Origin: Anticarsia gemmatalis
Lineage: Eukaryota > Arthropoda > Insecta > Lepidoptera > Erebidae
Length of the DNA: 64,000 nt
Assembly: GCF_050436995.1 (NCBI RefSeq)
Contig: NC_134745.1
Span: 15,004,001 to 15,068,000 of the forward strand
Reading direction: 5' to 3'
The notes under the pieces were generated by a model. It was not told the origin of the DNA. It ran no database searches and saw only the letters and a list, made by a program, of their open reading frames with translations. The position numbers and the translations under genes are program-made. Each line of letters opens with the position of its first letter. Position 1 is the stretch's first letter. Of this stretch, positions 39,579 through 54,100 are shown one piece after another.

Positions 39579-40867
39579 TTAGTATAGATACATCATACGT
39601 TCTACGCGTTGAAGTAGCCGCGCGCTGCAAATGCAACAAGCGCAATGGAAAAACAGCCCGCACCATAGCAACTTTCGTCTTCTAACATTATATTTGACGT
39701 TGCGTTCGTCATTTACGTAGGACAAGGAGCTAGCTCACCATAGAATGCTAAAACACCACTTAATCTTCTACTACAAGTAAAAGCTCTTATATATATTAAC
39801 CTTAACACGTAATTCACGCACGCACTGACGAAATAAAGCCGAATTTACACCCAAAATTATTTTCCGTACATCAAAGTGTAGCGGATAATTAGTTATGTGA
39901 CGTAACACTGTTACCGTGTCACCATATTATATGGGATATTATGGCAATGCGTTATGTTGTTTCATGTATGATGGTGTGAAAGAAAGAGACAAAATATGGC
40001 TTTATCGCTTTGTTTTTTATGATTATAAAGTTTGGTTTGGCTTGATCTGAGGTTAGGAATAATAATTATCATTTCATTTGATCAATTTTCAATTGCCTGT
40101 GCATAAACTTGAACATAAATTTATTAGCCAAAACTGTGATCATTTCACAAACAGCTAAGTTAACAATTGATATAATGTTTGAGTTCATATTCAAGAAGTT
40201 ATTTGTATAATAATAAACAAATAAATTAAATCATTTACAAAAGTTGAATGCAGAATTTAAAACAATAATATTAGTTTGTTCAGTTAACTGAGTAATTGGA
40301 GCTGCAATATTTTTTTATCACTTAACGCGACTGGTAACAATTGAAGATGAAATTATTTTTGTCAGAAAAGTAACTACATATAATGCACTGCCGGTAAAGT
40401 TCTTTTGTTTCTATTCATAATCTTACATCAGCACGTAATGTAAATCCATGTTTACGCACCTACGTCACACACGAACAAACGCTTTAATTAAAGGTCTCTT
40501 TGTAAGCTTTTAATACTCGTTAGTTTAAATTAGTTAATGCACTGTATAATTGCTTACTATTGTTCAACCTTGAGTAACTATTAACTATTTAATAATGGTA
40601 TCAAAGAGCATGTACGTTTTAATTTAGAATGTCTTCATTATTTATGTATGGGCTAAGTGAATTTCAGAATTTAAAGCTTGAAGATTACCTTTTAGGTGAC
40701 GTGTATGAAAATATTTTCATACGTACTTTTTTTTACATCAATTGCATTATTTCTAAAAATTAACAATAAAAAGAGACTGTGATTAAAAAATATCAATAAT
40801 GAAAAACTTAAAATATATACACATATAAACATTTTAATTTTTGCTGATAACAATGATGTTGAAAGTA

Positions 40868-41047
40868 CACTTTACAAACATACTAACAACGGACACAAAG
40901 TACAACCAGACCCGAAACAATTATTTGTGGATAGCATAAATTATTGTTCCGTGTGAGAATCGAGCACAAAATCGAAATCGAAAACACACAACCTGATATG
41001 CTGGTAGCAGCGTAGCGCGACCTTAATCACAGCGCCACGGAGACAGT
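40868..41047 (-). repeat. tRNA-derived SINE (family D), copy 2
   Basis: CAACGGACACAAAGTACAAC and AGACCCGAAACAATTATTTG match the copy at 16.7 kb. A degenerate third copy may lie at 38.64-38.80 kb. Confidence 0.65.
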
Positions 41048-43284
41048 CAATATATTTTTGCTTTTGATTTTACATACTATAGAGTCTAAATAGACACGGT
41101 ATAAATTATTGTGTCTCGCACGCAAAGTGGTTTCAAGGCGTTTATATCGAAAATATTAATATATTTAGTAATGTAGATTGTGAACAGCTTTGTACGTAAT
41201 TTGTTAAGTAGAAACATATTACATAGCGTTTATTTTCAAAGTAAATTAATGAAGATACATCTAAATATTTATTTTTGCTCATAAATTGAGTCATTAACTT
41301 TTATTTGCAGATACTTAGGATAGTAGATTTTTACTTTATATTGCAGCGTTGCTATAACAATGGATTTGCATCAAGGTTTGTAACAAATGCAAATTTTCGA
41401 AACGGATTAGCTTTAAAGCTGCTGTAACGCTTCTTTCTCTTATAGAAGGAAGAATTATAATACTACTAATTATAACTAAACGTAGAATACAGTAAAAACT
41501 CGAAGTGGTGGACTTTTCTTTTACTTTTACCCAAGAAATCATCAATCATCAAATCCAATACGTATACTGGAAAAAAAACGAAAAATAACTTTTCGTAGTT
41601 TCCTCTAACCAAACGAAATCAGCGATTCAATACACAATCACGTCAGCATTCTCACCCTACATTTTCAAAGAATCAAGCTACAATAACGTGGCGACATTTG
41701 CTACAAATTTGCAGCAAACGAGCCACGTGGTTGTTCGATTGGAGGCTTGGAATCAAAGTCGCATGCGAGTCGTTGATCGAGTCCCCGGGGGCAGCACTCA
41801 GCGTGTGATGGATACAGCCTTGACTCGCCCCGGGATGCGGGAGTTGCAAGTTATACACTGAAAGCGATTGTTTTATGATTCTTTTGAAGTGAAATGTTGC
41901 AATGTCGTTTTTGTATCTGATTTTAACAATATTGCAACTTTTGATGTTGTTATTTATTACAAAAAAAAAACCAATTAAATTGTGTGTAATTAGATACGTT
42001 GGACGTTGATAATTAGACTCTTTTGGCTCTTTTGGCGTTGGTTAGGGTGTAGATAAACTAAAAAATTGTTTTGACCCATATTTATCGTTTTTTTTACGTA
42101 ACTAATTCCGAAAATTTTATGTGGACCATTTTTTTACGATTTATTTTATGTCAAATTCAGTAATTCTATCATTTTTTTGTCTGCAAAATGTTGTAAATAA
42201 GTTACTATCTGTTCAAGCAATTATGGTAATGTTTGACATAAGAAAAATAAAAAATGATCTAAATTTTTTATAAGAAACAGAAAAGACAAAGAAATATACA
42301 AACAAAAATCTACCTCTCTAAACTTGAACCTCAAAAATATCCCAATATTATTTATATGATCGCGCAAAATTCGTTCGCTCCCCGCGGGGCGTGAGCGTCA
42401 GCGTGCGGTTTTGGTCTCCACATTCAACACGGCCGGTGATGTATGCTCGAGACGCGAGCAACTCTTACAAGGATTCTTAATGGTGCTGCGGTTACTGAAA
42501 ACCATCGAGCAAATTGAGATTATGTGAGTAATATGGCGCTGGTTTATGAAGAGTGTTGGTTGAGTAGAAAGCGTTTTTCCTCGTTCAGAATTTGAGCTTA
42601 ATAAAGTGAAGATATTTTGCAAAGAAAATGTTTCCAAGTTGCAGATATTTGTGGAATTCTTCATCTGTCTTTTTTTGGTTTTCAAAAAATATGTTGGGAA
42701 TCTATCGAACCACTCAATTTGCGATATCAACTAGTACTATTTGTGCATGTTTACGTTAATTTCCCGTTTAATATTCTTATAAAATACGAAACCCGAAGCT
42801 CTATAGCTATTATTAAAATCACTTATTTAATTTATTGATACCTCAAACCCAAAACTATTTACGAAAATCTTGTTAAATTGATTCTAGCTAGGTGTATTAT
42901 TAGTTGTTTATATTCAAAATATTTATTAAAATAAACAACAGACCAACAGTTGTTTTCATACACGATCATACTAATCCTATCCTGCTCATAATTTAAATTT
43001 ACATTCGCATGAATTTTGTATCCGTTGGGATTTCACATTGCAAATTCATGTATGTGTACTTGTTATTCAATCTCCTGTTAACGGGTGAACGGATTTTAGG
43101 GGAATTCTGTTTAGAGAGCTTAGGAACCGGGATTAGAAGTCCTTTGGACTAGAATTTAGAACAAAGAGGGGAATATGCTAAGTATAATATGAATATTGTT
43201 AAAGTAGTGGATGGTGTGGAGGTGATGGCATCCATCGTTACTCTTTATAATTTTTATTCAGTAGGTGTTAATACTTTTTGTTTT

Positions 43285-43375
43285 GTTGTAAAATACTGGT
43301 GATCAGCTGCATCCGGTGTGACAAGAAGCCGACTCCAACATAGTTGGAAGAATGGTTAGGCTGATGTATTGAAGT
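43285..43375 (+). repeat. Short dispersed repeat
   Basis: GGTGATCAGCTGCATCCGGT and AGCCGACTCCAACATAGTTG look like a common moth repeat, from memory. Confidence 0.35.
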
Positions 43376-46300
43376 GCTCATATTCTTAAAAAATACTTTC
43401 TAAGTTACTTTAACGATTTATTTAATCAGAAAAACAAAGTCCTAACTAATTTGTCGACTAGTTACTATCCACTATGAATATTAATAAATAACGCAACATT
43501 ACATGACATCAAAGGTTTTAATCATTCTTCTTATTGTAGCGTATCTATATAGATACTATTTAACAGCTCAGAAGACAGGCCAGTGTACTGCTCAATCGCA
43601 CGAATGCCCAGTATTCGCCGCTCGCACTCACTCGCTTCACCGAGCACCGAGTCGTATGTGCTCACGTTCAACGTCTGTGCCCTGTGGCTGTTGGTGACGA
43701 TATCGGAAATATACTGAGCTATCTAGTTTGATAGCGAGGCTTGATTTTGACACGATTTTATCGATAGGCAGGTACCTATGTGTTTTATAGAAAGATGCAC
43801 GTGTTAAGTTTAAAATGTCTTTAGTTTGACTTATTTTTGTTAGTTGATACACCGCTAGTATTCACTAGTCGAAAGAACGCTTTACGTATGCTTCAAACAA
43901 AACCAGATGCGAAAACTTTAAATATTACAGATTAATCTAACTTCAATTGAACGATTTTGATTATCTTTAACAGCATTACAAGAACCTAGTTTAACAGTTT
44001 TTGAAAAGGCCGTGTGATTTAGAGACTTGCAATTACAATTGATGCTAATTGCAAACAGGATGTTTACTCATAAGTCTATTTTTAGCGAATGCTTGCATAA
44101 TTTCTTCTCAAATCAGGTTTTTCAAGTTATTCCGAGCAAGATAAAAACCGATTTCAAATCTCTTTATCCTAAGCGACCGTCAGCCGCGAAGCAACGTACT
44201 CTCAAACATAGAGACAAGTTAGTCCGACGGTTTCCCTCAGTTACGCCGAGATGGTAATGGAAAACGCTTGTTAAGCCTCCCGGGAGAGAGGGAACGTTGT
44301 GAGGGAAAGGGATGCAATTATAATAACAGCTTGTATTAGGTGTGTGGAGTGGAATCTTCGCGCTGTTTAAGGAAAATAAATGGGGAAATTTTGTTAATGT
44401 CGTAATTGAAAAATATTAAAATTGTGGTGCCGTCGATGGTATTATGAATGGGGCGAAATAATGCGTTGTTTTGTTTGTTGATGATAAATTATTTTTAGCC
44501 TGTTAGAATCAGGTTTTGTTAGCTAGTAAGGTTGAGATTGAAAGTGTCATTGCATTGATATTGAAACAGTAAAAAATGGTTTTTATGACAGCGATTTGCT
44601 AGTTTTATTTGTTTTTTTAAAGACTGAAGATTACATGGTTATCATATTATTTATTAAGTAAATACGTTGTATTTAACTTAATCATAAATGTATAAATCGA
44701 AGTATAAAGTATTATTATTAAAAAGTGCCTTAAAAACATGACAGACAAACAGTAAAAAGTTGATAACACACCAGTTAAGATATGATAAGAATCTGATCTC
44801 ATTGTGTTGCCAACATAAGACCTACTTTAATAAAGTGACGATGTACATTAGTACTCCACAAAAAGTCGTAAAAAAAACTCACTTCAGAAAATTTTCTCGG
44901 AGGGTGCGAGAGTACATAACAGCAATTCATTACTTGAGGAGGACCGGAAGCGGTAGCGGTGACGTCAGAGGGAGCGGATACAGCCTCCAGCGCAGGATTT
45001 ATTCGTTCCGGCGCTAGGTGGCGCCTCCGTCGTTTTAGAATAGGATCCAACGAGTAATAATACGGAATTTTCTCTCTCCCTTAAGATTTTTCCACCAGTT
45101 ATTTCTTTTTGCTTCGCGCGAATTACAATTGAATTGTTGATTCATAAATTTCTGTTTTCTGGTGAGAATATTGTTGCAGATTATAAGGTTGAGGTTGTTT
45201 TAGCTGGGAAATTCTTTTGAACTACATGATACAATAAATCATTTACTTTAGTACTATAAAATGCATGTTTTTATTTACCGTTGAAATTTGGCGTAGCATG
45301 GCTTGCACAAAAAAAGCCTCTACTTCAAAAATTACCGATTAGCACCACTAAAACTTTGTCAAAACTATAGTTTTATAGTCCTTCAAATTATTTTCTTTAC
45401 AAACACAAGGTTTGTAAATAATAAAAGATAGCCAAGAATTTCTTTGCCACTCAAAACTTCCTAAAAATTCTTTGTATATTTTGCCTTAATGTACATACGA
45501 ACAAAATAAAATATAACCCTAAAAAACAAAACCAGACAACAATTAATACTCCACGAGACTTCATAAATCACTTGTCAAGCTCTCATTTCCATGAGCAAGG
45601 TCCCATAAATTGTCGCGAAATATTCCATACGGCCAATGACACGATGACGTCACTAGTTATAAATTGTTCGCGTGACGTATCGATACGCGGGCCGTGGACC
45701 CTGGGAGATGGATGGGATCGAGCACAGGGGAAATAACAAAGTGATGTTTGATACTTTTTGGGTTTGTTTGTTTTAAAAAAGAGGGTAAGTATTGTTTAGT
45801 ATGAGTAGCTACTTCTATTTTGACGACAATCTTCTTTATGTATATATAATAAATATCTACCAATGTCTGTATGGTATATGCGTTTAATTTTCTCAAATAT
45901 TCAGTTCCAATCTCCTGGTGTAAGACTGTTGATTCAATGTCTGTCCGCAAAAAAATATCCTTATTGTTGTGTCCAGAACAAAAGATAATTCTGGTTCTCT
46001 CGCGAACATACCTTTCAAAATCCGAGGCGTTACGAGATATTCTACATGTTTAATTGCTAAGTGGTAGTTGACTAACATAATAATATATCTCTTTATCTTA
46101 TATTCTATGCATATCTAATACGATAGTCTAGTTTAAATAAACTACTAACTCAAAACAATAGCTCTTTCAACCCGTACTTCTAAATCGCAGTCAAACATTA
46201 ACACTTTTTGAACTTTTAAACCTCACCAAAACATCAAGCAAACCAAAGTAGAACGATCGCGTTAATCCATGTAATATTAGCTATCTAGCCAACTACAAGT

Positions 46301-47697
46301 CATGTACCTACTAGTTCTAGAAACTAGAGTAACTGGCTCAGTTCAAAACTTCCATGGCTTTATTCCCAAGCTTCTAATACAATGAATTGTCACGAAACTT
46401 TTAACATTTCTAACTAAATGCAAGCTGTACTGTTTTACTGCTTCTTGTGACGTTTTATTAAGTTCTATGTTCTACGATTTTATGCTAGTATATGCATAGA
46501 AGTATTATAAACTATTTTAATAGCTACCAGTCTATCTAGTTATCTTTTTTTTGGAAATTTATTTCTGTGAATAGTACAACACAATTCAGGCGCGGAAAAA
46601 TCACAATTAAACATACGAAAGATTTTTTAATAATAAAAAGAGTTGTGGTCTGTCAAATTGTATCATAATTAATTAAGTTGTTTTCATGTGAAAAAGGAAC
46701 TAATCATTGAACGCGTTTTCACATTTTGGATTTTCCTATTACCAAGTTATAGTAGTTAATTTTTATTCTATGAACTCTAAAATCATTGTCTTAAATTCGC
46801 TTATTAGCTATATCACGAAGTTACAAGTCAAACTATATAACACGCATACTCAACTTTAAGTTCTATTAGCGATATATAAACTAACACTAAACTAATATTG
46901 CAATAACTATTTAGTAGGTTTAGAACAATTACTCGTATATTTTACAGTGAAATGTTCAAAGTAAACGATAAACGAAACGCGTAGAAGATTTGCCGCGGGC
47001 ACCACTATTTATCGATACAACTTTCTAGTTACACGCTTTTCAGTTCATACTATTTAGTTTGGAGCATGTTATAAGCGAAAGCGGATAAGTGCAGGCAAGG
47101 CGTTGTCATATTTGAGCGACGCCGCGACGCTAGCTACAAATACGACAAACACTGGCTGTGTGATCACACTATGTCTACGTGGAGTTTGTTTCCTACTACG
47201 GCAAATACTACTCAAGATTTTTGCTCGCCTATAACAAGCTTTTCAATGCAAATGCAAGCCAAGGTGAAATAAAATCCAACGTAATGACAAACTTTAAAAT
47301 TATTATAGTTCGTAAGTGGCACCTGCGAAATTTGTTTTTGTACATTTCTAAAAAAACAAAGGACACATGTCGCCACTACTGTACCAAAAACGGCTAGCCC
47401 TTGGTTACAGCTAAAATCATGGCTTGACATAAAATATGTACATATATTAGACAGTTTTTCTTCTCTTCATAACTTTCATGAGTTTATAATTATTTCTACA
47501 ATACGGGCGAATCGAAAACGACATAAAAACACCCGAGTCTGACTATCGCTCTCGCTTTTACTTTAAACCCGTTTTGCATAGCCCAGAATGACAATAACAC
47601 AGTGAGAGCATACTTAAAAGTTATAAAAGTGGCTTAGTTCGATACAGCAGTAGTTGAACAGTTGGACTCGTAACGTTGAAACGTGCCCCACTTACCT

Positions 47698-47745
47698 GCT
47701 ATATAGCAGGTGCGTTGCTATATAGCAGGTGCGTTGCTATATAGC
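47698..47745 (+). repeat. 19-bp tandem repeat with a TATATA palindrome, 2.5 units
   Basis: GCTATATAGCAGGTGCGTT occurs twice perfectly and a third time in part. Each unit contains the palindrome GCTATATAGC. Confidence 0.9.
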
Positions 47746-48549
47746 TGCTAGTTTAATGTTATAACTGCTATAGTTCGTGGTGACTAGTTTTACTTGCGTT
47801 TAACTTGGTTATTGCTCATTATTGTGTGGAAACTAGTACTATATTTTATGCGTGTGTTTAAAAAGGCAGTTTGAAAGATTGTTGATTTATTGATTTATGG
47901 GTTGAGTATTTGAACATTTCTTTAAATTAAAAAAGTTACGTTAAGGGTGATGTATTTAATAAATATGTCTCTTATTAAAGAGTACGCCAAAACAGATCTA
48001 TTTTGACGTTTGAAATTTGTTATTTAGATTCACTCTAAAACTTATCTACTTCTTTGATATATCTGTTCATAATTTAATTTATCGGTATACTAATATAAGT
48101 AATTAAATACCGGTTTATTTTCATACAACGAAGTGATAGTCGTAGTTACTATACCTTGAGGCAATCAAATGTTTATATCCATACAAGAAATACGCAGAAA
48201 ATCATAGTCCGACATCAGAAAATTTTACCATAATATTTAACATCCCATACCACGAAACCTCCATAGAAGATAATCACTCAAAACTCGCACCATGACGTTT
48301 GGTAAGCCTGAAGCAGGACAATTAATAACGGCGGCATCAAAACTCACTCGTGTAGCGTTCTTGATGTATTTCACCAGACGATCCATTAGCGGTCAGGCTC
48401 TCCCTGACACCTGACAAATGGTTGGGGTATTGCTCCAGTGAGGGTAGCGCGCTATTTGAAGCGGATCTTTAAAACGTTTGTGTGTGAGATGATTGATTGC
48501 TTGTCGTTTTTGAATATGTTTGAGGTGTTTAAAATATTGATCTGTAGTG

Positions 48550-48735
48550 CGATTTATAGCTGCAAGTGCTATCGACTAACAAGTGTTTGGCAACTACTGA
48601 TCGGTTTCTGATTTTCATACAAAAAAATATCTATAGCTCCTCGGTTGTTGATAGGCGGTAGTGATAAAAATTGTCTCTTTTGAAGTTAATATTGACACTA
48701 TGCATAGGTAATGCTACCGATTCTATAAGACGTAA
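48550..48735 (-). repeat. Degenerate family A copy
   Basis: ATCGGTTTCTGATTTTCATA and GTTGTTGATAGGCGGTAGTG resemble the reverse complement of the family A core, with heavy divergence. Confidence 0.4.
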
Positions 48736-49839
48736 CATTGTCTGGGCTAATTTGCTCTGTTACTTAATTAAAATTGAATAAAAATGACAATCCGCAGTCT
48801 AACAATTTAGTGCAGAGCTTAATGCAAGATCCGCTGTTAATAGTGGCTAAGAAAATTCAGAATTAAGAACATTAGTGACTGGCAGACTCGCGCCGCTGAC
48901 TTTGGTTTATATGATACAGCTGCTTTATATTAAAAATACATAGAATTCTTAATTTTATTCCAAAGAAATCCTGCATGTCAAGGTTTTCTTACAAGTGGTC
49001 GAACTAAAATATTATATCCATCGAATCAGATTTCCGATTAAGATATAGATAGATATTATTCTACAACGAAAAACTAAGTGATTAATTATCAAAAGCACCG
49101 CTCGCCGCTGTCACTGAACCACACGTGCTCACTGCCTCGTAGTACGAAACAGCGTGTGACGTCATTCGTTATGACAATGTGTCTACTCTACTCTCACGGT
49201 AATGTTACTACCAAACATACACATGGTGGCCGTGGTGGGGTTTAAAACATTGATACAAAGAGTTTTAAGTTTGGGGTTTTGATATTAAATACTTTACGGT
49301 TTATTATTTTAATCTTTTAGTTTTATGTACGTGTTTTCGTAATTGTATCTTAAAAATGTGACTGACTGAAAATAAAAGTGTGACTGACTAACATCACTTA
49401 AGACTATTTTATGAATTACATTGCTGAATTTACGAAGTTGTTTCGGTGAATCTCTGTGTGTCATGTAAGTTAGATTTATGAAATATCTATTTTAATGTAG
49501 CACGAGACGCACGAGTTTAGTAACTTTATCGTCATAATATTTAAAATGCGGTGTGTTATGTTTTTAGTCAAAATAAATTTTGTCACGCGAATTTATAAAA
49601 ACGCATGGAGAAAAATTACTTTTAAAGACATTATTTATTTGAGAGGAAAACCTAATAAAAAGAGTTTTATTTCATTTTTTATCCACACTTATCTAAATTG
49701 GAATACTTGACACTGCACAAATCAATTCCCCTAACCCACAAAGTAATCAGTTGACAAATCATTTTCGATAATCGTCCGCCATTCGTCCACGTGGCCCCAA
49801 AATAAGAAACATACAATAGGAAGAGTTGTCACCCAATAT

Positions 49840-49912
49840 AGGTCAATCCCATCTATCTTTGTGGGTCAGTTGAGGTCACCTGTGCAAATATAAAAAGTAG
49901 TTTTTGAGGTCA
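49840..49912 (+). promoter_or_regulatory. Cluster of four nuclear-receptor half-sites
   Basis: AATATAGGTCA (49835-49845) fits a ROR/HR3/E75-type site. GGGTCA and AGGTCA spaced by four bases (49863-49878) form a DR4, and another AGGTCA lies at 49907. All four are on the same strand. Function is inferred only from motifs. Confidence 0.4.
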
Positions 49913-50212
49913 AATGTCGTGTTTTATTGTCAAAGGAACGGACAAATGTATTTTGTAGAAGGATGGTTTACTGTTTTGTTTTGGAAAAATGTAGAGTATG
50001 TAGATTTTTTACGTGCTGAATTGTTGGTGTTCTGTTTTAGGCTGGTTAAAAGGTTTTTCAATATGCATATTTTATGATAAATAATTGAGTAAACCAACAA
50101 TCAAACAAGCTTATTTAGCTCACTTTCTCAGACTACGAGCTTATAGGAGACTATACTTTATATAATAAAAATCTTTATATTTTTAACCCGAACTTGGTCA
50201 GAGTGATTGATT

Positions 50213-50278
50213 GAAGGCCTAACCCCTACCTATATTCGGGACGAAACCTTTGCCCAGTCGTAGGATAGTAGGGGGTGA
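50213..50278. repeat. SINE family C fragment
   Basis: GGCCTAACCCCTACCTATAT ... CCTTTGCCCAGTCGTAGGA, a degraded copy of the family C body. Confidence 0.4.
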
Positions 50279-50743
50279 AAAAAAAAATAAGAATAAAGCA
50301 AAATAAGTTCACAAAAACAAGGCCGCGTTTTTTAGGTCTCCTTACCATGAGAACAATTCGTATTACCCGTATAAGACCTTTGTTTATTACATTTTATTAT
50401 ACTTCTAGCAGTAATACACTCTGATGTACAAAATATTAACAAATAAAAGAAGCCCACATAAAAGTTATAAGTGGCGATAAAAGCAAAAATACAGCGGCTT
50501 GAGCTGTAACGATAGACATTTAATTATTTAATGCCGCTTCCACCTTTGTTCGCCAATTAAAACATAACCGTAGGGCTTTCCAATAAAATTATATTGCGCA
50601 CAGATGCGTAATTACTTTGGAACACTCTCCCCATGTGTGAAATGTTTGGAAATATACGCTTGTGTATTTTGTACGAGCACGAGGCGTATTACTGGGAAGT
50701 TTACATTGTAAGTTATAAATTAAAGTTACCGTTTTGCTGTTAA

Positions 50744-50792
50744 TAAACTTGATAAATATAGAAGTAATGCTATTATTGTTAGTATCTAAAAA
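50744..50792 (+). repeat. 49-bp segment duplicated at 55856
   Basis: TAAACTTGATAAATAT ... TAATGCTATTATTGTT ... GTATCTAAAAA matches 55856-55904 at 46 of 49 bases. Here it has no Helitron beside it and is preceded by A, so it looks like an unoccupied A|T Helitron target. Confidence 0.85.
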
Positions 50793-51014
50793 CTTGAGTA
50801 AACTTCAAAAATGTACGGTTTACGGTAAAAATAAAAGCAGTATGAAAACAGCAATAGTGATATATATCCGATTGCGATTTCGACACATCAATTCTTTGTT
50901 GCACGTAATCGCATTTTATTTATTGCTACATAAAAAGTAGAACATTCATTTGCATTTTGACATTACTCTGCATTTGCTCATTCGTTCTAAAAATACTGCT
51001 AAAATTAAATACAC

Positions 51015-51103
51015 AAACTCATTACTGTCCCACTGCTGGGCCAGGGACTCTTTCCTTAATGAGGGACGGACGGGGCCTTGAGTCCACCACGTTGTGCAAG
51101 TGC
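51015..51103 (-). repeat. SINE family C fragment
   Basis: CATTACTGTCCCACTGCTGG and CCTTGAGTCCACCACG match the copy at 61.1 kb. Confidence 0.55.
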
Positions 51104-54100
51104 AGTAAAAAAATACCGTTATTTAATAAATTATTGCTTTTATCCGAAACTTTCGTATCTAGAAATGGGTTACGGCGTCTCTGTCCACATTCCTTCCCCG
51201 TATATCTTGCACAAACATGTGTTAAAACTTAGAAGGACGTGGGTTAACGAGAGGCAGTAAACGTGCGAACCTATCTGACATACTACTCTCCCGCACAGTT
51301 CTGTCTGTAACTCAAGTAGGGCTGCCAAACGGACTTAGAATTTTAAGGACAAATCCTATATTAGGATTACCATTACCTTTAGTTTTGCTTTAAAAATTTA
51401 AGACCTAAGTACATCTACGTCTTAGGCCATTAGAGGGGGAAAAGTGCCTCATGCTAGTTGAATATTTACTATGAAAAGGTTTTAAGCCATTGACAGTAAC
51501 GTCTCAAAGCTACCTATGTGCTCTGAGCAGTGAGAATGAGACTGAAGATTACGATGTCTTGAGGTCCGACGAACTTTTGTTTTTTTTTGTTGGAATATTC
51601 TCAAAAGTATTCCGGAATTGGGTAACGATATGAGACCAACAATATTAATCGCATAACCTCACATCTGGTACAACAGGCGATGATGATGTAAGATCCTCTT
51701 ACTGGACTTTAATACGTTGAGAATCCCGGGAACATTCCGGATTTTCCTGGCTATATTATGAGCCCTGAACACAAGTAATTGGATCATGCGAGTGTCAGTA
51801 TTGCACCAGTAGTGATGTTCGTTTGATTTGAACAATATATGTGTGTTGTATGTTGAGAATAACGATGTGAGATACTGTTACATTCTTATTGTTTGTGTTC
51901 TATATATCGGGTACTGTTGTATTATTTGCTTTGCTATTGTTTACTGAAGGTGGTTTATATGCTACATAATAATTTGGAGAAGTCGACCGCTGTAACAGTG
52001 GTAGCTACTTTTCAATGAGGAACAATTTTTATGGCAAATGTTTCAGTAAATAAGAGCTCAATATCACTATTCTCTTTGGGAAGAAAATAAATCGCCATTT
52101 GAGAATTTGGAATAAGCCTAAACACTACTTGCTCTTCGAGGCACATGGACTTAAAGACCAAACTCTGAAAAGTCAGCGATCCCCGCTTTTTTAACTAACT
52201 TGAAAATCTTTCTTTTTCATCGGGAATCAAACCTAAGACGTTTGCGCTTTCGCATTGACTACATTTGCACCATGGATGCTGGGTGTACCCTAACAATATA
52301 ATATGGTAATGTATATGTTACAAATATGGTCGATAGCTGTAATGACCACATAACTGCCGTATCAACACGATGCTCTAGAGAATGTCTTATACCTGCAATA
52401 TTGGACGGTAGTCGTGTTGCGAACAGAATGGGACTCTCAATGTATCGTTTGTATTGCCTGAAACATTGTACTCCCATGAGGGGGAGGTATTTTGCGTATT
52501 GTTAGTCTGTTTAACTAGAATAGGCTTGTGGTCATCTAGAGGTAAAGAGTTTGGTTCTAAGGATGTTAATTGCGATTAAAAATGCTGGATACATAGGTCG
52601 AGTAAGTATGAAATCTGTTTTTGTTTCTTCTTATTAACATTAATAAGAATTATCGCAATTATACTAGAAAATCTACTAAACGAGGATCCAAAAATATCAA
52701 ATTAGTCTATTTCCGTGTACACCTTCGATGTTGTTTTTATTTATTTATATATAGTGGTAGTTATATTGCCACATTACCTTTTGTAAATGTATCATGTAAT
52801 ACGTAAATAGAAGTTTATATGCTGATCCCATGTGGTATAATACTAAAACCTATCTTCATTTAGAATCACAAGTACTCTTAAACCCCACAAATTAAAACTA
52901 CGATAAAAGAGCATGAACCAAGAACCTCAAACTATTATAATCCTAAGCTTTCACAATAACTCTGTCACGCATACATTTTAACGCTAACTTACACAATATT
53001 TACAAAGTATTAGAATGTAACGCGCGTTACAACCGAACTCTTGTTCGCTAATCTAATTTGGTGTTTAAGCATCGTGTGCCGCCGCCTAATCTAATCTTTT
53101 ATTTACCATCTTTTCTTGTTTATGTATAAAATATATGTGCCGATCCCCATTTCAGAGAATTTCCATCGTAATTTATGTGTTCCGTGAAATACTCATGCTT
53201 TAATGGGATTTTATTCATTGATTTCATTAGTAGAATTAATAATTTATAAGTCATGCTTTTAAAATGATAAGCCTGCTTGTAATTTTTAAGCTCTGTGTCT
53301 AAAAAAACTTAATTCTATTTGAATACAAAATAACTTTAATTTCCTAAACTTCGTACAAAGTATTAGAAATAATAATATTTACCCGTTTAGGAAAAGACTA
53401 GTTGCGCATGAAAAAAAACGGTAAGAAACTCACCGCTTGATCTTTTTTAACTGCCAATATTATTTCTTACCATTTCATATTCATGATTTACCGATTTATT
53501 GATGTCGGAGTGCAGTTAAAAAATAAGACAAAAAAACATTGTTTGTGTTATTACAAGTCTACCAAATCTATAGACAAGGGAAATTCCTCATTGTTAAAAG
53601 TTTATTTTAGTCTTTCCATAAAAGATTCCGCTATTGTTTTCGCCATTAACGCAGCAACATTATCCGTTGATCGATGGAATATGAATCAAGCTGGAACATT
53701 AGCGTCGGGGTTCAAACCCCGTGATTAATAGAGAACATTGTGTGAAAGACAATGGCAAGTAATGTTCCCGCGCCATGGTTATGTTTACATTTCTTTATAA
53801 TGCTAATTATGGTGTAATTTGTAAACAAATGGGTTTTTAGTAGATGTATGGGAGTATAATGGCTTTATTCGATGTTAAAATGTTTGGACAAAGGTATAAA
53901 AGTTTGATTCACAAATCGCTTTTAAGAGATAATTTACGGTGTTGTAACAATTTGGATTTGAATTAGATACACGTTTTGTATAGTACATTAGTTAAAACCT
54001 AATTCGCATAATGCCAATAACTCTGAGAAATAAACAAGTACTATATATTGATTTGCCGTGACAAAATGCTTTTGACTATGTTCGTGATAAAATGGTTCAG

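Noticed and set aside
42398..42730. GC-rich frame on the minus strand near 42.4 kb
   Set aside because: No Ig or other motif in any frame and no credible splice sites.
43503..43697. A 64-codon plus-strand frame starting with a hydrophobic stretch and ending Cys-rich, like a secreted peptide
   Set aside because: No splice, conservation or family support, and a GC-rich patch of unknown origin supplies the Cys codons. Probably chance.
44799..45050. Minus-strand frame with APSDVTATASGPP, resembling the start of a fibronectin III domain
   Set aside because: The rest of the frame lacks the Trp and Tyr core, there are no flanking splice sites in phase, and all six Dscam FN domains are already accounted for.
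48310..48400. Possible upstream Dscam exon
   Set aside because: Acceptor, donor and an open frame exist, but the product lacks Ig features; kept only as a remark under the missing 5' exons.
53690..53735. GGGGTTCAAACCCC, a B-box-like perfect hairpin that could belong to a tRNA
   Set aside because: No matching A-box or acceptor stem upstream; probably a repeat remnant.
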